NCBI RefSeq assembly: GCF_905404315.1
Contig: NC_066288.1
Span: 1-64,000, forward strand
Direction: 5' to 3'
Length of the DNA: 64,000 nucleotides
From: Leptidea sinapis
Taxonomy: Eukaryota; Arthropoda; Insecta; Lepidoptera; Pieridae
Part shown: positions 42,269 to 52,797 of the stretch, one piece after another
Position numbering within the stretch: position 1 is the stretch's first letter
Layout: every line of letters starts with the position of its first letter
Program-made: the position numbers and the translations under genes
Notes under the pieces: model-generated
Databases searched by the model: none
Told to the model about the DNA's origin: nothing
The model's input: the letters and a program-made list of their open reading frames with translations, nothing else

Positions 42269-42281
42269 ACTAGCGCCATCT
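42269..42281 (-). promoter_or_regulatory. AGATGGCGCTAGT motif (CTCF-like core)
   Basis: Minus-strand AGATGGCGCTAGT. The identical 13-mer occurs at 31960-31972 (Pao LTR) and 52469-52481 (upstream of a THAP gene), in the same orientation. Related TAGCGCCCTCT occurs at about 46813 and 47360. The core resembles the insect CTCF site as I recall it. Binding is not shown. Confidence 0.35.
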
Positions 42282-42356
42282 CTTATCGACTAGCAAGCAA
42301 AAGATCTATACAAATGAAAACTAACTTCTCTGAACATATTATTGTGTTGAATAGTT

Positions 42357-42690
42357 AATTATGCAACGGTACTCGGTTGCGAATCACCGAACTAGGAAGG
42401 CATATTGTGAAGGCCACAATCTTAACTGGAGCAGCCAAGGGAGACAATGTTCTTATACCACGTATCCCAATAATACCTGATAACTTACCATTTAATTTTA
42501 AGCGCCTACAGTTCCCACTAAAAGTTACATTTTCAATGACGATCAACAAATCGCAGGGTCAAACCTTAAAGGTAGGTAGGCACACAGTTTTTCCCACGGC
42601 CAGCTTTACGTGGCTTGCTCACGCGTTTCTAAACAGCAAAACCTGCATGTTTATGCTGACCGAAATAAATCGTTTAACATAGTTTATAGG
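42357..42690 (+). pseudogene. Helitron helicase C-terminal remnant
   Basis: Encodes ATVLGCESP-like sequence only weakly, but the next frame is clear: CNGTRLRITELGRH, then VLIPRIPIIP, PFNFKRLQFPL and TFSMTINKSQGQTL, the terminal PIF1-like helicase motifs of Helitron transposases. After a small deletion another frame gives FSHGQLYVACSRVSK, the last conserved block. The helicase unwinds DNA during rolling-circle transposition. Only about 110 residues of a much larger protein remain. Confidence 0.85.
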
Positions 42691-42931
42691 AGTATATTGA
42701 AGTAGCATCCTATAACTTTTGCATTACTTACCTCTATCCTTTCAAACTGTAGCGTTTATAATTCATTGAAAATTCTGTTAAAAATAAATAAAACTTAAAA
42801 AGCATTTTATTTCTTACAGAAATGCTATTTACAAAGTCGATTAGTTTTGTTACAATAAGAAAAAAGATTAAGTAATTAGTTAATTTAATTATTATGTTAG
42901 TTTTATAAAAAGGTATTAATTTTTATGCATT

Positions 42932-45829
42932 TTATTCTGCAAGAACCCCTCTGCAGGTAAAGGCCTCCTCCAAATTCAGCCAGTTTCCTCTGGATTGCGC
43001 TATTTGTATCCAGTTTGGACCCGCTGTGTGTTTAATTTCGTCCTCCCATCTGTTGCAAGGTCTCCCTTTCTTTCTTTTGCCCACTGGCCCCCTCCATTCT
43101 GTCGCTCTTTTTGTCCACCTTTGATCTTGCAGGCGTGCTATGTGTCCTGCCCACTTCCATTTTAATGCACGAGCTTGTGCTAGACCATCTATTGCTTTTG
43201 TGGTGTTGCGTATTTTTGTATGCCTTATTTTATTTATTCTTTTTATATTTAACATACTCCGCTCCATTCCCCGTTGGCACGTTGTTATTTTATTTATGAC
43301 ATTTTTGTTAAATTTCCATGTCTGACAAGCATAGGTCAGACAAGGAATAAGGCAAGAATTCATAACCTTAGTCTTTAGTTGGATTGGCATGTTGCTCTTA
43401 AATATTTCCTTTAAACTCCAGTATTTGTTTGATCTGTCGAAGCTTATTTGCTTGCCTAGGTAAATGTATTTCTCGGTATAATGGAGAGGCTCGTTATCAA
43501 CGTATATTTGTACTTTGGCGCTGTTGGTCATTACCATAGTTTTAGAGAGGTTCATTTCTAGTCCGGCGAGTTTGCTAGCTTGGTTTAGTGACTCTACCAT
43601 GTACTGTAGTTCTTTTCCTTTCTCTGATATCAGCACCAAGTCGTCAGCAAAACGGAGGTGGCTTAAATACTTAGTTTTTATTTTTATACCACGTTCATTC
43701 CAGTCAAGCTTACTTATTATCGATTCTAATGTGGCTATAAATAGTATTGGTGACAATGGATCCCCCTGTCTTACGCCTCTCTTTATAGGAAACCAAGGAC
43801 CGGCTGTTTCTAATTTAAGTCTGCTTTTGCTCTTCCTGTATATGCTTTTGATTACTCTTATAAATTCGTTTTCCACGTTCTGCGTTGCTAGAGTTTCCCA
43901 GATATAGTTGTGTGACACCGAATCGAATGCTTTTCTGTAATCAATAAATGCCAGGTACAATGGTCTACTTCTCTCTTGATATTTCTCGATGAGGAGTTCG
44001 AGTGTGTGAATATGGTCGATGGTAGAGAAGCTTTTCCTGAATCCTGCCTTCTCGGCTCGGTTGTCTTGTTTCTAAGGTAGAGCTAATTTTTTTGGTCAGG
44101 ATTGTAGAAAATAGCTTATATGCACTCGACAGCAGACTTATAGGTCTATAGTTTCCAATATCTTTCGGGTCGCCTTTTTTATATAATAAAATAATATTAG
44201 ACTCAGACCATTGCGTGGGTGTCTCTCCAGATTCGAGGATAGAGTTGAATAAGTTTGTAAAGGGTATAGATAATATCGGGGCAGCTGACTTTAGAGTCTC
44301 GTTTGCTAGATTGTCCGATCCTGGGCTTTTGTCTAGTTTAAGTTTGTTCAGTGCCTCGATGACGTCACTTTCTTCAATTTGTGGTCTTTTTGGTATATTA
44401 CCATCACTGTTGGTATTATGGTTTTCGTGGTTAGTTTCTTCTGGCTCGTTAGTGCTGTATAAATTCCTATAAAACTCTGTCGCTATGTTGATGATGTCAC
44501 CGCGGTTGTTTATGGTTATCACGTCTCGTTTCAGCTCTTTGATCCAAGTTTTATTTGGTTTCAGCTCCTTATATGCCTTTTTTGTGCTTCCAGTTTTGTG
44601 GAGGTGTTTATCAATAGTTTTATATCTGTGGTTGGCGTAGTCTTTTTTTATGTATTTGTTGGTAAGTTTGTAAATATTATCTATTAATAAACCGCCGAGA
44701 TTTCGTTTCTTATTGCTCTGTTTTTGTTTAAACTTTTTTGCAGGTCTTGTCTTCTTCTAAAAAGTTTTAATGTGCGCTCTGAAAATATTTTGTGGCCTTT
44801 CTTTGCGCTTTGCGCTACTCGGGCATTTTGCAAGCTTGTGGTGAGGATTTTGATTAAGTTATCGTAGTATTTCTGGACTGGGATAATAGTCTCGGCGAAC
44901 ATAATATATCGGCGGGCATATCTTTTGATATGTAGGAGCTTAAGTATTCTTTAAACTTTGTGATTTCTTCTTCGCTTGTTATTGTGCTTTGTTGACAATT
45001 AGTAAACTTTGTTCTACTCTTTTTGAAATGTGTGTCATATGATATTGTGGCTCTTACAGGCCTGTGATCCGATGGGTAATTAATGTTCAGTACCTCTATG
45101 TTTTTAAACAGTCGTGGTCGATTCGACAGCACAAAGTCTATTTCATTTTTGGTATCTCCGTCTGGTGATCGCCAAGTCCATTTATTTTTTGTTTTTTTTT
45201 TTGAAGAATGTGTTCAAAATTGACAGTTTGTTTTCACTGGCATATTCGATTCATCTTTGTCCTCTCTCATTTCTGGTTCCATATCCATGCGTTTTCATGA
45301 TTGAATGTTCCTCATTTTTTGGTGTTCCAATTTTACCGTTTAGGTCACCCATCAGTATGAAGTCTTTATATGCTAGTTCTAAAGCCCTATTTACTGTCGC
45401 ATAAAAGTTATCGATTTCATTTTCGCTTGCTTGTGCAGTAGGGGCGTAGACTTGAATGATGGATAAGCTAGTATTCTCAAATTTCAGGTTCAATATGGCT
45501 ACTCTTTCAGAAAGGCCGAGGCCGAAAAGCCTTTCTATATTATTTTTAAGATGGTATTTAACTATAAAACCTATGCCATGTCTTCCAGGTGTGTGGCCTG
45601 TATAGCAGAAAATGAAGTTTTCATGCTCTTCAATTATCTCTCCAACGCGTCTTGTTTCAGATAATCCTAGTATGTCGTATTTAACTTCTTTGAGAGCTTC
45701 GTTTAGCTCTAACAGACGTTCATATGAAGAAAGTGTTTTAACGTTGTATGTCAGGATGTATAACGTTTTTTGTAGACATTTTTCGTTTTTTGGAGGGTTG
45801 TTTGGAGGGTTTCGGTCATAATCTTCCAC
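42932..45829 (-). pseudogene. RTE-type LINE ORF2: endonuclease and RT, broken
   Basis: Endonuclease: LYILTYNVKTL, GLSETRR, GDLNGKIG, with SDHRPV after breaks. TGA near 45250 and a slip in an A-rich run near 45190 interrupt it. RT: LKLDKSPGSD, YRPISLLSS, AFIDYRKAFDSV (first catalytic Asp), GVRQGDPLSP, and LRFADDLVL (catalytic pair), with a frameshift near 43963. The C-terminus has the RTE pattern: ALKWKWAGHIARL, RWTKRATEW, RGRPCNRW-like KKGRPCNRWEDE and a final NWLNLEEAF. The last 342 residues (43960-42932) are open. Confidence 0.87.
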
Positions 45830-45913
45830 GGTGACCAGCCGGCTTGGAAGATGAGTATGATGTTTTAATAGTGGTTGTTGTATATTGTCGTTGCGAGAGG
45901 GGGGCGGTAATAG

Positions 45914-46744
45914 CTATATTTTAACATTATAATTTTGCTGCTGATCTGATGAGTTGTTGGTATTTTTGTTAATCAAGTAGTTTAGCATGCCCGGTTTTAA
46001 AATATTTTCTGATAGGCTTGAAGATCTTCTTATTTGGGTTTGTGATTTATTTTTCTTGCTAGCCTGTGTATTTATTTCGGCTCCTGTTTTAGTATTGTTT
46101 TCAGGTGAAGTTGACAGCATTCTTTTGTTCTTCGCAAATGTTTTGGTTTTTCCACCTATGACAAGCTTGTCGTATTTTATTTTTACAAGGTTACCCTTTT
46201 CCCTTTCGATTCTCGCTTGTTCTTGAAGCTCTTTTCGCTTTTCTAAAATGTTTTGTGGAAAATCTTCTGTTATATAGTAACCGGTATTTTTTAATGTACT
46301 TTTATTTTTAAACAAGTTAATTTTTGTGCCGAGTGTACAAAAGGTGACAATTATTGGTCGAGGCCTCTCTCCTTTCTTGCCTATTCTTCTGACTTCTTGA
46401 ATATCCCTGCGCTCCAGTTCTTGAGAGAAGTGTTCTTTGATAAAGTTCATTATGAGACTTTCTAGGTGAGAATATGATGTTTCCATTTCTTGTATCCCGA
46501 AAAACACTATGTTGTTTTTTCTGGCCTGTTTTTCTAGAAAATATAGTCGTTTATCTTGGTTTTCGCATTTTTCCCTTAGATGTTCGTATTTTTCATTGAT
46601 TAAGTTAAACTTATCTTCCAATATGGAGTTCACATTTTGCGTAACTTTTTCCCTCACCTTTTCTCCACTTATTTCTATTGCGGTTTTCTGTTCGTCTAAG
46701 TCTTTTCGAATTTTTCGAAGCTCGTGCAAAATTTCATCTATTTC
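45914..46744 (-). pseudogene. LINE ORF1 with coiled coil
   Basis: About 275 open codons. A TAA at 46745-46747 stands just before EIDEILHELRK where the coiled coil seems to continue, and no ATG opens the frame, so the start is lost. A long charged helix (residues 1-75, KIRKDLDEQ to RLYFLEKQ) precedes NNIVFFGIQE and RRIGKKGERPRPIIVTF, the RRM-like part of L1-type (Transposase_22) ORF1 proteins, then FPQNILEKRKEL. Such proteins bind the LINE RNA as trimers. The tail is Ser/Lys/Asn-rich. Confidence 0.75.
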
Positions 46745-47511
46745 TTATAATCTATACTGATAGTTTTCTAAATCGGAGTACAATATTGAAGCGATTGCTT
46801 TGATATAATACTGCTAGCGCCCTCTTGATTTCTTGTTCCGACTTGCGAAGATGGTTTCTTACTAAGTCTACTAGCTGTTTGATGGATCGATCGCAGATAA
46901 ACCGTGATTCGGATTTGTATTAGAGATACGAGTAGTTTTCCACAGATGTCGCTAGTGTCTTTGTGCAGTTATAGAACTATTATTGCAAGTCACTTTGATA
47001 TTGGAAAAGTAGGGTTATTTATATCACTTTTATTTAAAAAAAAAACGATTTCCGATACCGGATACCCGAAGCTCACTTATCGATTAATTTCTCGATTATC
47101 TTCACTTTTAGTTAATCTTTCGCTTTAAATGTATTAAGTATGGTATATAATATATCTGTATAAGGACGCAGCATGACTAGTTCACAATCGAATTATTTTC
47201 ACTGATTATATAGTTTTCACTCATTCTTAGACGTTATCCACAATGTATGACGTAGATCACTTGTTTATTTTTTTCACTTTTGTCTTTCCACCAAGTAAAT
47301 GCACTTATTTTTATTTTGAAATCAATTTTTCTACGGATCCGAAGTAAACATTGGCACAGTAGCGCCCTCTCGCCCATAAAAAAAAATCAAAAAAAAAATC
47401 TGTTACCAATAGAAAACAAAAAAATTTGAGTATCATAGTGGTAGTCTTTGACATTCAATAAATGATATTAAATCCTACCTTGAATAACAATATTTGAATT
47501 TGTATTTATAT

Positions 47512-48111
47512 TGTTGCGTAGCAACGCTTCGAAGTATATGACGAGAGTTGTCTAACTTCAAGACATTGGTCAGCAATATTCGTAGCTCAGCGGAAAAGTG
47601 TTTACTTTAGACGCTGTAGACCCGGGTTCGATACACCTACCAGTGTATGGATTTTTTTGGGTTTTGTAAAGTTAAAGGAAATTTCTAGTAAGTTCAGGAT
47701 CAAATCGAACAGAAAAAAAGGGATGGAAAATGTGTAAGCAGGATAAAAATAGTTAAAAGAATTTTCTAGTACAATTTAAATTTAAAGATGGAATGGGAGA
47801 ATCATTTTGAAAATAGAACGGATCCGGGGGTATATAAGCCGTACTAAGCGTGGCCTACGGCAGTTCTAGTTATGACTCGCAAGTGTAAAGAAGAAGAAAA
47901 GAAGAAGTAGTGAAAAGTGGAAGTGTTCCAAGAAGAAGAAGATAGAAGAGACTTAGTGTTCGGTGCGGTGTGACGCGTTGAAGGTACCGCCGCCCACAAG
48001 AGGAACAGCGGCAGACCGGCGAAGTGCAAGTTCAGAAAAAGTGAACGCAAATAAAGACTCGTTCCTACAAGCGGAGTATTTTTTTCCAATCCCTGACCCA
48101 CTCCCGTGTCA
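47512..48111 (+). mobile_element. Candidate solo LTR, 600 bp
   Basis: Starts TGTTGCGTAG and ends CCGTGTCA, flanked by ATAT on both sides (47508-47511 and 48112-48115), a 4-bp duplication as made by Ty3/Gypsy integrases. Inside in the right order are TATATAAG (47831-47838) and AATAAA (48050-48055). No internal retroviral-type coding sequence is nearby. The strand follows from TATA and the poly(A) signal. Confidence 0.65.
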
Positions 48112-48191
48112 ATATTAATATATTAACCCGAAGAACGGTCGAACACTTAAAATAATTTATATGGCAAAACAACGTTTGCCGGGTCAGCTAG

Positions 48192-49487
48192 TCGTTTTAT
48201 ATAGTAGTTGTGCTTTTATTTTGATTGTGGAGTCAATTTCTTGAGACCTTTGGGGTATATTAAATAAATTCACTACTAAGTAAGTCGTTTTATTGATCGT
48301 TTATGCGTAGAATGTAATGCAAATGGCCGTCTGACAAATAGGAAGTAGACAATGAGGAGGGTTGAGTTACTTTTTTTTAACATTTTATTTATTCGCAAGT
48401 TATGCAAGTTATGTAATTCTTGAAAATGTACGTTTTTTATAAATGATGAAAATTGGGGAGGCAGAGTCTGGCATAGTCCTGTGCGTCCAGTGTTTTGACT
48501 TTTGACACTTAACAGCGACGTAGCACAGATAATATTTAGTTTTTCAAGGTTTGCACATAATTCATTCACACTGTAGCTGTACCTACATCCAATAATATCA
48601 ATTAATACAAATGTCTAATATCTAACTTGTAACGTAGCATTATAGATCGTAGAAATAGTAATCGTGCATATTAACTGTAATAAGCGTATGCCGAAAGATT
48701 CGTTCTGAAAAGATCATTTTATTTTATATAACGTAATATTAGCTCTGATAAGAACATTTTATTTTGTATAACGTAATATTAGCTCTGATAAGAACCATTT
48801 CATTATGCTGTACATCAACTCATAGAATCATACAGATCACCAGTAATAATCTCATCAATGTACGAGTATCATCACGTTTTCTCGACGATCGCAGATATAC
48901 TCACGTGATCAGTCATATGCTCCGCGTTACACAACCGCACAGCAAGGCCGAGCGGACTCGACTGACGAGTGAAGCGTCGGGACTCGGGGGTCGATCGCTA
49001 TTCATGCAATTTTAATCAATGAGCATCAGCGTAGGTGCTGAATGCTCATTGACATCGTACGATCGAGGCTCGACGCGAGTTTACACAAACTGCGATAGCA
49101 TTAGTTTTAGAGCGAGATAGAACACATAATATTATTCTCAATTCTTATTGAATGAAACGTTTTACTATTGGTTAAAATGTAAGCTCTAGTATTGGTGTGT
49201 ATTTTCTGAACTTGTAAATATTTTTTAAGTAACAATTGTGATTGGGTAACTAGTTTTAAGGATTTTGTATATATATCATGTAACTTTTTAATAAATCATA
49301 TCTTCCACATATTCCTCACAGTCAAGCAGTTGTTTTATTTAATCGCCAAACGCTCAGTCTCTAAAACACTAACATCGTAAAAAAAATCAAAATATTAGTC
49401 TATGGTTACGATAAACAATAAGGAATTCGAACATTTGTCAGAGTCACAGACTAATATGATGCTTACGCATCAGACAGGGCACTCTCA
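48192..49487. other. Non-coding DNA with a 40-bp tandem duplication and a hairpin
   Basis: Two copies of a 40-nt unit (48715-48754 and 48755-48794) differ at one base. A strong hairpin lies at 49017-49051: CAATGAGCAT-CAGC pairs with GCTGAATGCTCATTG, with one bulged base. A late poly(A)-like signal (AATAAATCAT near 49290) suggests part of an LTR, but no ends were found. Confidence 0.5.
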
Positions 49488-50179
49488 AGGTAGCGTTCCG
49501 ATCTTGACTGCCGCGACTCGGCAGCTGCGACCCAGCAGTCATTGCCGGGCAGCAACGCACCGCTCTGTATGATCATGCATAGAGAGCTTTCCGATGCACG
49601 CAACCGGGTCGTGCGGCCAAGCTGCGCACGAGTGGCAGCGCTGCCCAGCCGCTTGTGAAGCAGTCTGGCAGCGCGACCCTCTATTATTGTTGCACGTGCT
49701 CTAAAAAAAATGGGGGTATTTAACGACCAAGGAGATGAACATTTAGTGGAACTGGTTTCTAGAAATCCAGCAATTTTTAATGCACGACTCAAATCCCACA
49801 AAGATAATGTTGTTCGGGAAAATATTTGGGACACCATTGCAAAGAAGTTAAATAGAACAAGTATCTTCTTTGATTTATTAAAGCAAAATTATTTAAGAGT
49901 GATATCAAAAATTTATGTTTCATACAAAAAGTTTTTTAAAAAAACACGTAAAATCTACAGCTGATACTTCAATTCTTATTTTTGTATTGAATATATACTG
50001 GTTGTTCTGAGCGACAACTTAGAAGGCGTATGTATACAATACAAAAATAAGAATTGGTATATCAGCTGCCTGGCAGTTACGATCGGAATGAACGTGGTCG
50101 CGCTGCTGAGCAGTTGGCAGTGCTTGCAGCCGACGGCAGCGACTGCAGAGTCGCGGCAGTCAAGATCGGAACGCTACCT
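49488..50179 (+). mobile_element. PIF/Harbinger-like element with 32-bp inverted ends
   Basis: Perfect terminal inverted repeats of 32 bp, starting AGGTAGCGTTCCGATCTTGA (49488-49519 and 50148-50179). Target duplication TCA on both sides (49485-49487 and 50180-50182). A second inverted repeat lies inside (CAGCTGATA...AATTCTTATTTTTG near 49960 against 50068). The 3-bp duplication and the MADF-like ORF fit PIF/Harbinger, which carries a DNA-binding MADF/Myb-like partner beside its transposase. No transposase is present, so it is non-autonomous. Confidence 0.8.
49710..49964 (+). CDS. MADF-like DNA-binding protein, truncated
   Basis: 84 codons from ATG. Residues 8-50 (EHLVELVSRNPAIFNARLKS, then VVRENIWDTIAKKLNR) match the first two helices of MADF/Adf-1 domains: L(I/V)xxV...P.L(W/F)......Y/N...R...W..IA..L. 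The usual third helix (CK.RW..LR..F) is degraded to LKQNYLRVISKIYVSYKKFFKK. In PIF/Harbinger elements this protein recruits the transposase to its ends. The ORF is complete in this copy but short, and its C-terminal half is missing compared with full proteins. Confidence 0.6.
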   Translation: MGVFNDQGDEHLVELVSRNPAIFNARLKSHKDNVVRENIWDTIAKKLNRTSIFFDLLKQNYLRVISKIYVSYKKFFKKTRKIYS

Positions 50180-50591
50180 TCATAGAGCAATATTAGCCTT
50201 CATAAAACCTCACATATCATAAATGACAGCTTAGTTTTTTTTTAAATTTAAACACGGGGTTATTGGCTAAGGCGTAGTAGTTATACAGCCTGCAATATTT
50301 TTTCCTGCTTGGGTACTCCTAGCCATTTTAGAATAATTTAATTCTTTTGCAAATTTGAAATGACATCAAAATAATTCTAAAGAAATCAATTTTGAGGAAA
50401 TTAATTCCAATTAATAATACTAAATAGAAGGGAAAGATTTAGAAAAAAACATATCATGTTATCTTATTTTATTTTTCATTTTCGTTTTAAAGTTATTGTA
50501 AGCCTATTTAATCTGCATCTACAAAAATTTCTTTGCAATAGGGTTCATTTTCTCTGTAAACTTTATAAATGATTTTCTGTGAAAATGCACT
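50180..50591. other. AT-rich spacer downstream of the first THAP gene
   Basis: No coding sequence seen. It may hold the 3' UTR of the THAP gene that ends at 50592. Confidence 0.4.
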
Positions 50592-52292
50592 TTAAGCTCT
50601 TAAATCAAAGTTAAGCTGCTTTCGTGATTTGGTAATTTCATAATAAAGACTTGCACAATGAGGTGAAAGTTTCATTTTCTTGAAAATGATATGTGGTCTC
50701 CTCTTCCTTGATGGAGTGTGATGCACAGCGTCATCTGAAGAATAAAATATGTTTTTAATTTCAAATTCATGTAGATCATCAACACTTACTTATGAGGTCT
50801 TATGAGAACAATTCAGGTCTTAATTTCAAAAGACAAGATTTTAAGTTTCATACTTAAAGATATGTTCTTTAAATAAATGTTAATACGAACAATGGATATT
50901 CATTCAATACACATTTACCAACCTATAGGCATTTCTCTAGCATCATTTCTATAATCTGATGTAGATGGTATGTTTTCTGGTTGCAATGTTGCTATTACAT
51001 ATGTAATGAAAGCATATTGCAGTACTAACAAGGAAATATTAAATTTAAATTAACTTTACAGCCTGTACACTGTCTCTCTAACTCTTTCTCACACTGTGGA
51101 ACAAAGACGAATTTCTTTTGTTCATTCTTTCATAAGCTATTCAAACACCATTCAGTTATAGACACTTCATGGTACAAATCTTAGCAATTCAGTTTTGGTA
51201 CCTAAATTATTATACATTAGAAATGAATTGCTAATTAAAAATTGAAGGTAGACCTTCATGTCACAATACAGACATATCTGACAGATTGCTGTCAGGCAAA
51301 TTAAAATGACAGACAATGGCTTCATATGTTGTACTTTATAGAAAATGTTATGTGAAACTATCATGTTGTTTATTAAAAGAAATATTAAATGCATGAATTA
51401 AAAATATTCTGAATTTCTAAAGTGATTGCCTAATTTTCAACTTCTTACCATGTCAGGTCAACTCAGTTGCAAATTTCCACCTTTTTACTATTATAATATT
51501 TTTCTTATATAATTTTTATTATAATTCTTTTGATAATTACTATTATAATATTCAAAGTGGGAACATACCAATGTCACCATGTTTATTATCTATTTTGTGT
51601 GGTTCTGCATGACCTCTAGTTTTCAATATGTGTGATCAAAATGACACGTCTTTCTACAATAACCATGATCACTGATGGCAGGAACTTAAAACAAAGAGTT
51701 ATTTACTTAAAAGTTTGTAATAGTAAAAATCACATATATATATTTTTATTAACTTGCTTTTAGTAAGACTTGCTTTGTAATAAATTTTCCAAAATTCATA
51801 TGATTATTAAAATTTTAAACATAGCTCAGATTACTGTTAGGAAAAGAATAATTATATACCTACTTTTAAGTATTCAAATCTGACTAAGTACATATTTTAT
51901 TTAAAAACAATATTCGTGAAACATACTAAGTGAGTACAGTTTCTGTTCAAACCCACAATCAGTAGTGAAAACATATTATTTTATAAATATTTAATACATA
52001 CAAGTTATATTGAGGTTTGTAACCGTGGTTTGAGGAATACCACTGGTTATCTTGCGATCGCTTAACAAAGTAGGATAGGCGTCGGGGCAAAGGCGAGTTC
52101 TATCAGATGTAGAGGCAAGATATCTTTTTTCAAAATGATTTTGGCACACAAACTGCCTACAAACTTCTTGGAAGCTCAAGCTTCACAGTGCACTGTAACC
52201 ATTTCTTGAGTCCTATCTCACTTTTTGGAAACATATGAAAACAGACGTCTTTTCGTCTACTAGCAGGTCACAACACAGCACTTATTGAACAT
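50592..52292 (-). pseudogene. THAP-domain gene A, four exons, zinc-finger exon broken
   Basis: Inferred minus-strand exons: 52292-52041, 51613-51569, 50991-50923 and 50734-50592 (TAA). All introns have GT/AG ends and join in phase 1. Exon 1 encodes a C2CH THAP finger in three frames: MFNKCCVVTC, then CFHMFPKS...KKWLQC, then VCQNHFEKRYL and YPTLL (AVPTLF box). A stop follows CCVVTC, and two frame changes are needed, so it is probably a pseudogene. THAP proteins bind DNA through this finger. Exons 2-4 are clean (HAEPHKIDNKHGDI, TLQPENIPSTSD, DDAVHHTPSRKRRPH) and give a short basic tail. The clean later exons leave room for sequence errors in exon 1. Confidence 0.6.
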
Positions 52293-52797
52293 GTTGCAGG
52301 GCTATTAAAGATTAGAAAATTGAGAGGATAAAGTTACGGAAGTAGGTAATTAATAAAAACTTCACTCGATCAAGTTTGAAACTAATAATAACGTCGAAAA
52401 CCAAAGAGTATAATAATATATAGGGAAAAGAGAGCCCTCTCTACGCATTATGAGCTGTCTATTTGAAAACTAGCGCCATCTGAATATTGGCCCCGAAAAT
52501 AACTATATATTAGCTCGAAATTATGAAATTCATTTTTAATCTTGTGACGTACTTAAATAACTAACTCTACTTTTTAATGTAGGTATTGCAATTTTTTACC
52601 ATGTTGAAATTGTGCGTAGAGTTAGTTATTTAATTTTGCCACAACATAGAACATAAAGGATAGGATTTAGTAATGTTGGTATGAGTAATTGAATTGATTG
52701 GGTGGGAGAAATAAAAAGCAATGTTTGCATATTATTTTTAATTTTATAATGTTTATGTTTATCATAATATTGTTGGTTTTGTTTCGCCTTCACCATG
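52293..52797. other. Spacer between the two THAP genes
   Basis: AT-rich, no gene. Includes the minus-strand motif AGATGGCGCTAGT at 52469-52481. It may hold the 5' leader of gene A and the 3' UTR of gene B. Confidence 0.4.

Larger units (their letters stand above)
42800..46800 (-). mobile_element. Decayed two-ORF LINE of the RTE/Proto2 type
   Basis: Minus-strand element nested in the Helitron: ORF1 (46744-45914), ORF2 (45829-42932). The ends are approximate. No clear poly(A) is seen. An RTE-like ORF2 with a coiled-coil ORF1 suits Proto2, though assignment beyond the RTE group is uncertain. Confidence 0.75.
42064..48191 (+). mobile_element. Helitron frame with nested insertions
   Basis: 5' end TCCTACTAATATTATAAATG after A (42063). 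3' end CTAG (48188-48191) before T, eight bases beyond a perfect hairpin GGCAAA/TTTGCC (48163-48180). A|TC...CTRR|T with a hairpin is the Helitron signature. A helicase remnant lies near the 5' end in the same orientation, which ties the two ends together. A minus-strand LINE and a solo LTR sit inside, and most of the Rep/helicase gene is gone. Confidence 0.78.

Noticed and set aside
47583..47645. Possible tRNA gene
   Set aside because: A-box and B-box-like phrases are well spaced, but acceptor and T arms do not pair. Kept only as a low-interest finding.
48700..49380. Second solo LTR
   Set aside because: A poly(A)-like signal and a tandem duplication are present, but no TG...CA ends with a target duplication could be fixed.
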